The position numbers and the translations under genes are program-made. The notes below the pieces were generated by a model. It saw only the letters and a list, made by a program, of their open reading frames with translations, did not search any database and was not told the origin of the DNA. A stretch of DNA of 64,000 nucleotides from NCBI GenBank assembly GCA_016927185.1, contig JAFGND010000006.1, forward strand, positions 1-64,000. Reading direction: 5' to 3'. Of the stretch, positions 45,982 to 54,698 are shown piece by piece. The first letter of the stretch is position 1, and each line of letters opens with the position of its first letter. The stretch is from Candidatus Coatesiibacteriota bacterium. Its GTDB lineage: Bacteria > JAFGND01.

Positions 45982-46938
45982 ATGGAGAAGAAAACAAAAA
46001 AAGTTTTAGTATATGAAAACGACAGCGGGATTCAAGAAGTATATGCACTTGAGCTAGAACACAGGGGATTCATAGTCAAGTGTGTCACTGAAGAAAACAG
46101 AATTCTGAGAACTCTCAGGAGCAGTGAATACGATATAATTCTTTTCGATATATCAACTGTACCAAGTAATCTATATTCCATGCTGAAAAAGATCAGAAGA
46201 GAATTTGAGGAAATCCCGATTGTACTGAATGGTTCTCTTGAACCAAAACAGAAAGAGATGCTCATCAAGAATATAATGAATGTCATACTAAAATCTGAAG
46301 GTCTGGATGAATTATTCGATGAAATAGTAAGATCAACCAATTCAGGCGAGATAGTCCCCATAGAAGAGGAATCACACGAGATTGTTTATGAAGATAATGT
46401 TCACATTCAATTTGATTTATATGAGGATGAGGAAGAGGAAACGGATCTTGAAGAAGGATTTCAATTAACAGACTATCAGGAAGAAGAAGAGGAACTGGAA
46501 GACACAAGTTTCCTCACTCTTGATGACTATGAACCTAGTGCTGCGGCAAAACCTAAGAGGCAGATTTCAAGAATGCTGAAATCAAAAGAGGAAGATTATT
46601 CAGATAGTGATGATGAAGAGGATTATGAAGATGAAGAAGAAGATGAATATGACGAAGAAGAGGAACTCAAGGAAGAATATGAAGATGAAGTAGAAGAAGA
46701 AAAAATAATAAAGAAACCTACCCCTAAAAAGAAAACTGAAGAGAAAGCAGCAAAGACAACACAGGAAATCAGGAAAAAACCGAAAGAGAAAGAAAAGGAA
46801 GTAAAAAAACCTATCATGATTTCGCAAACTGATGAAGTTTCCTCTGCTTCAAAAAAGAAACCAAAAATAAAACCAAAGAAGGAGCTTTTCTCCCCAGAAG
46901 ACTATCTGGATTGGATGTTAGAGGAAGCTGAGAAATGA
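45982..46938 (+). CDS. Receiver-domain protein with long acidic then basic tail
   Basis: A 318-residue protein. Residues 1-125 look like a CheY-type receiver: VYENDSG in place of the acidic pair, phospho-acceptor candidate Asp in IILFDIS (about 55), Ser in LNGSLE and Lys in ILKSEG. Residues 130-235 are strongly acidic, with runs of Glu and Asp, and residues 236-290 are Lys-rich, before a final short conserved-looking end ([16 protein letters not shown]). The tail is low-complexity and probably disordered. The ATG of guaB overlaps the stop (ATGA), so the two are translated together. No known family combines these parts; a scaffold or regulator role is possible. The receiver core may be degenerate because one of the paired acidic residues is Asn. 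Confidence 0.75.
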   Translation: MEKKTKKVLVYENDSGIQEVYALELEHRGFIVKCVTEENRILRTLRSSEYDIILFDISTVPSNLYSMLKKIRREFEEIPIVLNGSLEPKQKEMLIKNIMNVILKSEGLDELFDEIVRSTNSGEIVPIEEESHEIVYEDNVHIQFDLYEDEEEETDLEEGFQLTDYQEEEEELEDTSFLTLDDYEPSAAAKPKRQISRMLKSKEEDYSDSDDEEDYEDEEEDEYDEEEELKEEYEDEVEEEKIIKKPTPKKKTEEKAAKTTQEIRKKPKEKEKEVKKPIMISQTDEVSSASKKKPKIKPKKELFSPEDYLDWMLEEAEK

Positions 46939-48380
46939 CAAGCAAATTTGAAGAACTTGGACTTACATATGATGATATTCTCCTTGTTCCTCAAAAAAGC
47001 TCTGTTCTTCCTAAAGAAACATCACTGAAAACAAAGCTGACCAAAAAGCTCTATCTAAATATACCCATACTGTCTGCTGCAATGGATACAGTTACAGAAT
47101 ACCAGATGGCAATTGCATTAGCACAGCTTGGAGGCCTTGGAATCATACATAAAAATATGACATTGAATGCTCAATTAACCCAGGTTCAAAGAGTGAAAAG
47201 ATCAGAATCAGGATTGATAGTAAATCCAATGACCATTTCACCAACTCAGCCTATTTCAGTTGCAAGGGAACTGATAGAGAAGCAGGGAATATCGGGTTTA
47301 CCAGTAATTGATAACGATTTATTGATAGGCATTCTCACCAAACGTGATCTCTGGTTCGAGAAGGACTGGAATAAAAAAGTGGAAGAGCTAATGACACCTG
47401 CTGATAAGTTGATAACCGCTCCAGTAGGGACTTCCCAGGAGCAGGCTCAGGATTTGATGCACAAGTATAAGGTTGAAAAACTACCTATAATTGACGAAGA
47501 AATGCACCTGAAAGGTCTGTACACAATAAAGGATCTCGAAAAACAGACACAATTTCCGGATGCCATAAAAGATGATTTAGGAAGATTGTTGGTAGGTGTT
47601 GCTATTGGAGCAGGTGACGAAGGGGTAAAGGCAGCTGAAAAGCTCTTGAATGCGGGTGCAGATATAATAGTTGTAGATTCCGCTCATGGTCATCAAATGA
47701 TGATTCTGAAAACAGTTGAAGCAATAAAGAGAAAATTCCCTGATTCCAACCTGATTGCAGGTAATGTTGTTACAAGGGAAGGTACAAGAGATCTCATTGA
47801 CGCGGGAGCTGATGCAGTCAAGATAGGTGTAGGACCTGGTTCAATTTGCACGACAAGAATTATCGCGGGTGTCGGGATGCCTCAGATATCAGCGATAATT
47901 GAATGTTTTGAGGCTGCAGAAGAAGTTCCCATAATCGCAGATGGCGGGATAAAATATTCTGGTGATATAGTAAAAGCACTTGCACTTGGTGCTTCTACAG
48001 TAATGCTGGGAGGAATGCTTGCAGGAATAGAAGAAAGTCCGGGTGAAATAGTCATTTATCAGGGAAGATCTTTCAAGACTTACAGAGGCATGGGATCAAT
48101 AGGTGCTATGAAGAAAGGCAGCAGTCAACGCTATTTTCAGGAAGGAGAAAAGCTTGTCCCGGAAGGAATTGAAGGCAGAGTTCCATATAAGGGCAAGTTA
48201 TCTGATTTCATCTTCCAGCTGATTGGAGGTATAAAATCAGGCATGGGTTATGTCGGTGCAAACAACCTTGAATCATTGAGATCCAATGCAAGATTCGTAA
48301 GAATAACTTCAGCTGGACTAAGGGAAAGTCACCCACACGATGTAATTATTACAAAAGAATCACCAAATTATAATCCATAA
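46935..48380 (+). CDS. guaB: Inosine-5'-monophosphate dehydrogenase
   Basis: A 481-residue enzyme, full-length for GuaB. The barrel starts [10 protein letters not shown], the two CBS domains occupy about residues 92-205 ([10 protein letters not shown] and [10 protein letters not shown] mark them), and the active-site loop is GPGSICTTR with Cys305. [10 protein letters not shown] and the flap-region KAYRGMGS-type motif (KTYRGMGSI) are present. It oxidises IMP to XMP with NAD+, the committed step to GMP. It overlaps the receiver protein by four bases upstream and abuts the PseG-like gene downstream. Confidence 0.97.
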   Translation: MTSKFEELGLTYDDILLVPQKSSVLPKETSLKTKLTKKLYLNIPILSAAMDTVTEYQMAIALAQLGGLGIIHKNMTLNAQLTQVQRVKRSESGLIVNPMTISPTQPISVARELIEKQGISGLPVIDNDLLIGILTKRDLWFEKDWNKKVEELMTPADKLITAPVGTSQEQAQDLMHKYKVEKLPIIDEEMHLKGLYTIKDLEKQTQFPDAIKDDLGRLLVGVAIGAGDEGVKAAEKLLNAGADIIVVDSAHGHQMMILKTVEAIKRKFPDSNLIAGNVVTREGTRDLIDAGADAVKIGVGPGSICTTRIIAGVGMPQISAIIECFEAAEEVPIIADGGIKYSGDIVKALALGASTVMLGGMLAGIEESPGEIVIYQGRSFKTYRGMGSIGAMKKGSSQRYFQEGEKLVPEGIEGRVPYKGKLSDFIFQLIGGIKSGMGYVGANNLESLRSNARFVRITSAGLRESHPHDVIITKESPNYNP

Positions 48381-49361
48381 ATGTCAACGATTTTCATTCG
48401 TGCAGATGGCTCAACTGAAACTGGTTATGGACATCTGATGAGATGCAGTGTACTGGCAAATCATCTTCAAGAAGCAGGACATAAAGTAATCTGGATAACA
48501 AAAAACCCAAGGAAACTTCCCTGGGGCTTTTTAGGCAAAGGTCCATTCAAGGTATTTGATGCTGAAGAGGGGAAGGATGAATCTGCTTTATCAGTCATCT
48601 TGAAAGCAGGTGGAAAAAAAGATGACTGGATAATTATAGACAGTTACAAGATAACAATCAATGATGAGCTGAAGCTGAGATCAAATGGTTTCAAGGTGCT
48701 GACAATAGACGATAATTGTAATAGAATCTTCGATTGTGACATACTCCTTAATCCAAATCCTCATGCAAAAGAGCTGAAATACAAAATTGACAGCAAGACT
48801 ATTTATTTACTGGGTAACGAATATATACTTTTCAGGGAAGATATAATTTCAAATACACCTGTTGACAAGAGATCACCTCCAAGGCAAGGCTTGGTAGTTT
48901 TTGGAGGAACTGATCGTGCAAAACAAACAGAAAGAATAATAAAGATAATATTCAATACTGATTTTTACTGGAATGTAATTCTTCCTGCTGATTATTCTAA
49001 TTATAAGCCAGATTCGCAATATATAAATTACATCCAGGGACCAGTGGATCTAAAGGAATATCTCAAGATTTCAGATTTATATATTGGTTCAGGAGGATTG
49101 ACAATTCATGAAATGGTTTTTCATGGATTGCTTTGTCTTATCATATCGGTTGCCTCAAATCAAATTCCATCTTCAGAATACCTTCATAAAAACAAGGTGG
49201 TTAATTACCTCGGTCATTACAGGAAAGTGAAAGATGATTTGATAAGAAATGAGATAATCAAGACAATAAAGAATGGAAATAAGGATCAATTTCTAAATCT
49301 TCATGGATTCATTGATGGTGATGGTTTCAAAAGAGTCATTTCCGCCATGAAACTAAAATAA
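48381..49361 (+). CDS. pseG: PseG-like UDP-sugar hydrolase
   Basis: A 326-residue GT-B-fold protein. It starts with FIRADGSTETGYGHLMRC, whose GxGHxxR contains His18, the presumed catalytic base in PseG. IIDSYKI, LLNPNPHA, VVFGGTD and GSGGLTIHEMVFHG are further family landmarks; the last is the donor-binding loop. PseG removes UDP from UDP-2,4-diacetamido-2,4,6-trideoxy-beta-L-altropyranose in pseudaminic acid synthesis. With the PseC-like gene at 32331 it supports such a pathway. A related family of glycosyltransferase-like proteins cannot be excluded. It starts directly after the guaB stop and is followed two bases later by a GT9 gene. Confidence 0.82.
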   Translation: MSTIFIRADGSTETGYGHLMRCSVLANHLQEAGHKVIWITKNPRKLPWGFLGKGPFKVFDAEEGKDESALSVILKAGGKKDDWIIIDSYKITINDELKLRSNGFKVLTIDDNCNRIFDCDILLNPNPHAKELKYKIDSKTIYLLGNEYILFREDIISNTPVDKRSPPRQGLVVFGGTDRAKQTERIIKIIFNTDFYWNVILPADYSNYKPDSQYINYIQGPVDLKEYLKISDLYIGSGGLTIHEMVFHGLLCLIISVASNQIPSSEYLHKNKVVNYLGHYRKVKDDLIRNEIIKTIKNGNKDQFLNLHGFIDGDGFKRVISAMKLK

Positions 49362-49363
49362 TC

Positions 49364-50356
49364 GTGAAAAAAATACTGATTATCAGGCTTAAGGGTTTTG
49401 GTGATATCTTGATGACCAGCCCTGTCTGGAGAAACATCAAACTGAACGATCATTCTACTGAGATCCATCTTCTGACAGACAGGAAGATAGCAGAATTATC
49501 CCGCATGTATAAGGAACTGGACAAGGTTTATGAAATGGATACTTCTTCCTTGATTAAACAGATTGAACTGATTAGCTGCTTAAGGAAGGAGAAATACGAT
49601 TTCGTAATAGATTTATTCTGCAATCCAAGAAGCTCATTCCTGACACTAATTACAAATGCTCCTGTCAGAATTGGATTCAATGTGAGGTTCAGGAAACACG
49701 CATATAATAAGCTGATCTCTGATGAGTACAGAAAAAAGCATGAAGTAATGCATCATCTAGCAAGCCTTGCTTACATTGACATGAAAATCATCAATGATAA
49801 GATTTACCTTCCTGATAGCATAAGAAAAGAATTCAACCTTGAAATCAAAGACAATTCTTTTTTCACTGTTGCCCCTATGGGAAAATGGAAATGCAAGAGA
49901 TTCCCTGAAAAGAAGATGGCTGAGATAATTAATCAAATTCATGACAAATTCAAATTATCTTCTGTAGTTCTATATGGAGATAGTGAGGAGAAGAAAAGAG
50001 CTGAATACATAAAATCTCTGACAGGCAATTCATGCTTGCTTTCTCCAGAATCTGATTTCATGCAGATGGCTTCCATAATAGAGAAAAGCTTATTCCTCTT
50101 GACAAACGATACTGCCGCATTACATATAGCTGAAGCTCTTGAAAAGCCAATTATTGCGTTTTTCGGTCCCACAAATCCCTTAACACAAGGACCCAGATAT
50201 TCAAGGCATCTGATTATAAAAAATGCTGAAATGGAATGTCTTTGCTGCAATAAGACAGTATGCAAGAAAAACAGCTGTTTTGAAAATATTGATATGAATA
50301 AAGCAAAAAATGAGATAGAAATATTTATAAATTCAATAAGTAATCCTGAAGCCTAA
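49364..50356 (+). CDS. Family 9 glycosyltransferase (heptosyltransferase-like)
   Basis: A 330-residue GT-B enzyme starting at GTG (49364), two bases after the upstream stop. The pattern ILIIRLKGFGDILMTSPV and the later TNDTAALHIAEALEKPIIAFFGPTNP are hallmarks of the ADP-heptose:LPS heptosyltransferase family. A cysteine cluster near the end (CLCC...CKK..C) is typical of this family too. It probably builds the LPS core or another surface glycan in the cytoplasmic leaflet. The exact donor is unknown. Its last 24 bases overlap the convergent membrane-protein gene. Confidence 0.9.
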   Translation: MKKILIIRLKGFGDILMTSPVWRNIKLNDHSTEIHLLTDRKIAELSRMYKELDKVYEMDTSSLIKQIELISCLRKEKYDFVIDLFCNPRSSFLTLITNAPVRIGFNVRFRKHAYNKLISDEYRKKHEVMHHLASLAYIDMKIINDKIYLPDSIRKEFNLEIKDNSFFTVAPMGKWKCKRFPEKKMAEIINQIHDKFKLSSVVLYGDSEEKKRAEYIKSLTGNSCLLSPESDFMQMASIIEKSLFLLTNDTAALHIAEALEKPIIAFFGPTNPLTQGPRYSRHLIIKNAEMECLCCNKTVCKKNSCFENIDMNKAKNEIEIFINSISNPEA

Positions 50357-51031
50357 TTCAGTTTTATCTCTTGATATGCTCGTGACTACTTTAAAGTCTT
50401 TATCAGATCTGGCTTTCTCCTTGATTCTACTATTAAATCTCTTGGTAGATCTCAATGCATTTATTGCTGAAAAAACATGATTGATTATTGTAACACCGAC
50501 ACAAATGCTTGCGATCTTCAATTGATTCTTGCTTTCATCCATTTTTGAATTGTAATCCTGTCTTGATTTATCACTATCCCAGCCATAAGAGAAAGCATCT
50601 TCCTTGCCTATCATGTCATAATATCTGCTATCTTTTTCAGAAGGCAGGTCAGCTTCTTTTTCCATAGCTTCTTCGTCTCCCTGTGCTTCTGCATTCTCTT
50701 TATATCTTTCCTTGTTCCAGTGTCTGTCACCGAATTTTCTGTATTCAATTTGCTTATCAAGACCTTTCTTGTGATATATGAAGTAAGAACCAACAAGACC
50801 AAGCTCAAGCATCATGAAAAAATAGCCACTATCGTTATTGCAGTATAATTCTCCACTGCCAGGGATTATCATTGAAAAAAGCATTGCCTTGGGAATTGAT
50901 TTGCTTTGATTTGAGATTTCTTCTATGTCAAGAATTGATTGGGAAGGCATCAGGCCAAATTCCTTATCCATTTCATTTTCTGAAAATAGCTGAGAAATAC
51001 AAATCAATATCACAAGAAATAAGTATTTCAT
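50333..51031 (-). CDS. Exported small membrane protein, DUF5683-like
   Basis: A 232-residue protein with a signal peptide (MKYLFLVILICISQLFSEN). KSIPKAMLFSMIIPGSGELYC followed by GYFFMMLELGLVGSYFIYH resembles the 'Sxx-PGxGQ-Y' segment and membrane hairpin of DUF5683 proteins. The middle is charged and helical (about 95-160), then a hydrophobic helix at 165-190 (IASICVGVTIINHVFSAI) follows. Its function is unknown. It is the last gene of a minus-strand operon after the alternative GlmU (four-base overlap), TolC and a zinc-ribbon protein. An envelope location is likely. Confidence 0.7.
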   Translation of the reverse strand: MKYLFLVILICISQLFSENEMDKEFGLMPSQSILDIEEISNQSKSIPKAMLFSMIIPGSGELYCNNDSGYFFMMLELGLVGSYFIYHKKGLDKQIEYRKFGDRHWNKERYKENAEAQGDEEAMEKEADLPSEKDSRYYDMIGKEDAFSYGWDSDKSRQDYNSKMDESKNQLKIASICVGVTIINHVFSAINALRSTKRFNSRIKEKARSDKDFKVVTSISRDKTELGFRITY

Positions 51032-52251
51032 CTCTGAATGAAATCTTGTCTGTCAGATCTTGTTATTCCGAAAAGTCTTCTCAAATGCCTTAATTCCTTT
51101 TTTGCACCCTTGTAATCTCTTCTAGACATAACTTTTGTAGCAGTTTCAAGAAATTTAGCCAGATCATATTCCTTGAAACCTTCTGATCCTCCCCAGCAAA
51201 AGCTTGGGAAGTATTTAGGCTGTAAACCATTTCCAATTACATTGCAACCAATTCCTACTGTTGTACCTGAGTTAAGAAGTGTTCCTATTGCAGTTTTTGA
51301 ATGATCCCCGATGATTGAGCCCAGTTTTATAAGATTAGTTGTATAAATCCTGTTGGATGCCAATTGTATCCTAATCTGGCTGTAATTATTCTTAAGATCA
51401 GAAGTAACTGTTTGTGCTCCTATATTCACCCATGAACCAATAATACTGTGACCAATGAAACCATCATGATATTTGTTTGTATAATCGAATATTATTGAAT
51501 TTTCTATTTCCCCGTTTACTATAGAATAGGAACCTATGCTTGTCCCCTTGCCTACTTTCCCTCCTTGTATCTTTGCATACTGGGAAACATACAGAGGACC
51601 TTCCAGGTAACTGAAAGGGGCAATTTCAGCAAATTCGTCTATGAAAATTGAGCCTCTTCTGGCATCCAAAACAGCAAAAGGACTTATCTTCGCAGTTTTC
51701 TTGATGAATACTTTCTCATTTCTCATGATGCTGGATGAAGGCTGTGCCTGGAACTCACTCCAGCTAGATTCCGCTTCTTCAATCTCACAATAATTATCTT
51801 CAAGCATCTGCCAGATATATTCATATAGAGTTGGATTTGCTAATGCATGAGTTTTCCTGCATGACAAATCAGGATCCCATATGCCTCCTGATTGCTTTAT
51901 CTCCTGAAGAGTATCCAGTGCTTTCTCTTTGCTAGCCCATAAAGCAACAAGATCATTATCCGAAACATAGCAAGTATCTCTTTCCTGAATTTGCTTGAGA
52001 ATGGAAATGGATCTTATTCTTGAGTTTACGAAAATAAAAGAAGTAAGTGGACTTTTCTCAATCTCTTTAGCGATTTCCTCATAATCAATATGTCCTAAAG
52101 CATGTCCCGGAATAATTATTGTATAGGGGAAATGCCTCATCGCATGCTGAATAGGAGATCCGGTTCCCCTTAAAAATTCAGCAACTGTTCTGTACATAGC
52201 TAACGGGAAAAAATTAGCTATTTTCTTGTCTTCAAAAAAGATTATCTGCAT
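51028..52251 (-). CDS. Alternative GlmU-type nucleotidyltransferase/acetyltransferase
   Basis: A 407-residue protein. Residues 1-150 look like a diverged sugar-nucleotidyltransferase domain (IIFFEDKKIANFFPLAMYR and RGTGSPIQHAM). Residues 175-365 form a left-handed beta-helix of hexapeptide repeats (KISPFAVLDARRGSIFIDE, GGKVGKGTSIGS, IIGDHSKTAIGT) typical of acyltransferases, and a helical C-terminus follows. This matches the alternative bacterial GlmU family of Bacteroidetes, spirochaetes and relatives, thought to make UDP-GlcNAc. Lysine and Gly-rich pyrophosphorylase signatures of classical GlmU are absent, as in that family. It follows TolC by four bases. Confidence 0.85.
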   Translation of the reverse strand: MQIIFFEDKKIANFFPLAMYRTVAEFLRGTGSPIQHAMRHFPYTIIIPGHALGHIDYEEIAKEIEKSPLTSFIFVNSRIRSISILKQIQERDTCYVSDNDLVALWASKEKALDTLQEIKQSGGIWDPDLSCRKTHALANPTLYEYIWQMLEDNYCEIEEAESSWSEFQAQPSSSIMRNEKVFIKKTAKISPFAVLDARRGSIFIDEFAEIAPFSYLEGPLYVSQYAKIQGGKVGKGTSIGSYSIVNGEIENSIIFDYTNKYHDGFIGHSIIGSWVNIGAQTVTSDLKNNYSQIRIQLASNRIYTTNLIKLGSIIGDHSKTAIGTLLNSGTTVGIGCNVIGNGLQPKYFPSFCWGGSEGFKEYDLAKFLETATKVMSRRDYKGAKKELRHLRRLFGITRSDRQDFIQR

Positions 52252-52255
52252 TCTT

Positions 52256-53560
52256 CTATAACTTTATTGGTTCCTGAGAAACAATTTTAATAACATCCAC
52301 ATAAGCTTTTATTCCTGCGTAGAGATTATTTATATAAAGCAGTCTTTTGTCAACTAAATCTTTATAAGCATCAAGAATCTCTCTCATTGTGCCTTTACCT
52401 ATTCTATATTCTTCTATTCTCTGATTAAGAACCAGACTTGCTTCTTCTACAATTTTCTTATAAAGTTCTGTTCTTTTCTTATATCTTTCATAATTCCTGT
52501 ATTGCGTGATAATAGTCTGTTTCATTCCATAGACATTGTCTCTGTATGTTATTTCCGCTTGATCAAGCTGTATCCTTGCCTGCTTATATGCAGCAGTAGT
52601 TGCGAAAGAAGTAAAAATTGGTACAGACAGGTTGAGAGAAAACTGCCATGTAGGATTACCATCAGGATTAAGGGTATGATCCGTTGGCCAGCTATACGAA
52701 AAATTTGCTGATAATGATGGCAAGTGTTCTCCAAACGCTCTTGATTTATTTATTTCAGCTTGTCTTATTGCATAATAAGCTTTTCTCTGAGATAATATCT
52801 TCTCTCGCGATTCCAGAAGATTGTTGAGATTCAACTCTTTTCTTGGAAAATTCAGGACTTCATTATCATCAATTTCTATTTCCTTGTCAAACTCAAAAAC
52901 CAGCAGTCGCTTTAGATTATCTTTGGCTGTTTCCAGTTCATCTTTTGCTTCTGATATACTCAGCTCTTCATTAAGAAGCTGTAATTCAGCTTCCCTCAAT
53001 TCAAGATCTACTCCAACCCCTACCCTGTTTCTTTCTCTCGCCAGACTTATCAAGAATTTCAATCTTGGAATATTCTCTTCTGAGCTCTTTATCTGAGCTT
53101 TAGCCTGTGATATGGCAATGAATGATTCTATGACAGATATCACTATTTCATTTCTGTCAATCAAGATCTGAAGAGTATGGCTTTCACTCTGCAGTTTTTT
53201 CAGTCTCACGTTATCTATAAGACTTGTTCCGCTCAATAAATTCTGACTTATTGAGAAAGAAGTGGTAAAATAGTCAGTATCTTCGTCCAGTGGAGTTCCT
53301 GCCCTTCTTGCAGCTTCTCTTTGAGCGTCAGTATAGTTGGTTTTCTCTCTTTTTGAATAGCTCTGATTAAGATATATTTTGGGAAGCATTGCAGTATAGG
53401 CTTCAATAACTGCCCAACTATTAACATCTACCTGTAAAGAATCGTTTTTAATTGTAGCATTCTTCTTCAACGCAATTTCTATTGCTTCCTTCAATGAAAT
53501 ATTTTCTGCTTTCAGAGCAACAGCTATGAAAAAAACTAAAATGAAGCTCCTCAGGAGCAT
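52256..53560 (-). CDS. tolC: TolC-family outer membrane protein
   Basis: A 434-residue protein. A signal peptide (LLRSFILVFFIAVALKAEN) leads into the TolC pattern ISLKEAIEIALKKN at the start of the first half and long amphipathic coiled-coil helices with a second similar repeat after about 230. The trimer forms an outer-membrane and periplasmic channel for efflux or type I secretion. Neither an inner-membrane pump nor an adaptor protein is encoded beside it, so it probably serves several exporters. It sits between the zinc-ribbon gene and the GlmU-like gene. Confidence 0.92.
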   Translation of the reverse strand: MLLRSFILVFFIAVALKAENISLKEAIEIALKKNATIKNDSLQVDVNSWAVIEAYTAMLPKIYLNQSYSKREKTNYTDAQREAARRAGTPLDEDTDYFTTSFSISQNLLSGTSLIDNVRLKKLQSESHTLQILIDRNEIVISVIESFIAISQAKAQIKSSEENIPRLKFLISLARERNRVGVGVDLELREAELQLLNEELSISEAKDELETAKDNLKRLLVFEFDKEIEIDDNEVLNFPRKELNLNNLLESREKILSQRKAYYAIRQAEINKSRAFGEHLPSLSANFSYSWPTDHTLNPDGNPTWQFSLNLSVPIFTSFATTAAYKQARIQLDQAEITYRDNVYGMKQTIITQYRNYERYKKRTELYKKIVEEASLVLNQRIEEYRIGKGTMREILDAYKDLVDKRLLYINNLYAGIKAYVDVIKIVSQEPIKL

Positions 53561-53564
53561 TACT

Positions 53565-53777
53565 CTACTTCTTTACCTGATTATATACCCAGTCTTTATT
53601 GCAATCGCAAATATCTACGACTTTCCTGACAGGAGACCATTGCTTGCCATTTTTATATCTTGCTTCATACAAAACTGCGTGTTGTATTCCTGCTCCACAA
53701 ACAGGGCACAATTTGGCTTCCTTTTTTTTCTGATCATGTGCGAGTTTTGCTGCAAATGTTCTATCTTTCTTTGCCAT
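53565..53777 (-). CDS. Small zinc-ribbon protein
   Basis: A 70-residue basic protein. A helical, charged N-terminus (MAKKDRTFAAKLAHDQKKK) is followed by CPVCG and, after about 30 residues, a CDC pair, enough for one zinc site. A strong AGGAG lies eight bases before the ATG, which argues for a real, expressed gene rather than a chance frame. It heads the operon with TolC, GlmU-like and membrane-protein genes, five bases ahead of tolC. I do not recognise the family. It could be an RNA- or DNA-binding regulator or a chaperone-like accessory protein. Confidence 0.75.
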   Translation of the reverse strand: MAKKDRTFAAKLAHDQKKKEAKLCPVCGAGIQHAVLYEARYKNGKQWSPVRKVVDICDCNKDWVYNQVKK

Positions 53778-53898
53778 TCAGAGACTCCTTTATTTTATTT
53801 AAGTTCAAGCTTTATTTAATACTATACTGGTCAAGTATTTTTTGTCTTAAGCTGGCTAGGCAAATTAATCATTTTGCTACAACGACTGCAATTCAATG

Positions 53899-54609
53899 CT
53901 ACTTCCCTGCATTCTTTGTCAAGATTTCCTTTAGCTCATTTTCAAGCATAGTGCGTTCTGCTGGTAATTTTCTTATCCTGTCAATAAGATACTGCAAAGC
54001 ATATTCTCTCTTTATGCTTTTATCAGCTAGAAGTAAGTAAGTTATTAAACCTGCAGTTCCTATTATACCTTTCAAACCAAATGGTGCAAAATGAACAAAA
54101 TTTCCCATTTTAACTTTTGGAATTCCTGTCAAGATATAGAATAATGTTATTAAGATTACTATGGTTACTAGTGTTAACTGAATCCTGCTTACAGTTTTAA
54201 CTCCAGTAATATTTATCACTATAAATACAATGCATAGAATTACTGATGTCATATGAATATTCACATCAATAACCAGCAGCAAAAAATGTGAAATGCCGAT
54301 TAATGTAAAAGATGTCTTGAGTATTGTACTGTACCAGCTTAACAAGGATGATGTCATTCCCAGGGCAGGTCCAAGGCTTCTTGAGACAAAAAAGAAATCA
54401 CCTCCTGTCTTGGGCATTGCTGTAATCAATTCAGCAGTACTTACCATGCTTGTCATTGCCAATATACCTGCCATAAAATATGACAATACAACTGATGGAC
54501 CTGTTTTTGCAAATGCAAGACCTGGCAGTATGAAAATTCCGGAGCTAATCATTGCCCCAATGGCGATACTGAAAACATCTAATGCGCCTAGTTGCTTCTT
54601 AAATTCCAT
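53899..54609 (-). pseudogene. APC-family amino acid permease with an internal deletion
   Basis: A 236-residue remnant. Residues 1-185 are a good APC permease N-terminal half: LGALDVFSIAIGAMISSGIFILPG, ELITAMPKTGGDFFFVSR, and five to six membrane helices. At about residue 187 (GTAGL) it jumps straight to a short hydrophobic stub and a hydrophilic tail (LADKSIKREYALQYL, LPAERTMLENELKEIL), which in full-length relatives follows the last helix. About half the usual helices (roughly TM7-TM12) are therefore missing in frame. Such a protein cannot form the known 12-helix fold, so it is probably non-functional, though an expressed short form cannot be excluded. It lies 89 bases after folC. Confidence 0.72.
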
Positions 54610-54698
54610 ACTGTTTTTGTGTCTGTTTCGAATTCATTTATTGCTGTTTTTCTTGATTCTCTCTGGTTGATCTCTAAGATATTACTCGGCTTGAACTC

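Noticed and set aside
46600-46827. Phe-rich minus-strand open frames opposite the charged-tail receiver
   Set aside because: They are the complement of GAA/GAT-rich codons in the acidic tail, with implausible Phe/Ser composition and no ribosome binding site.
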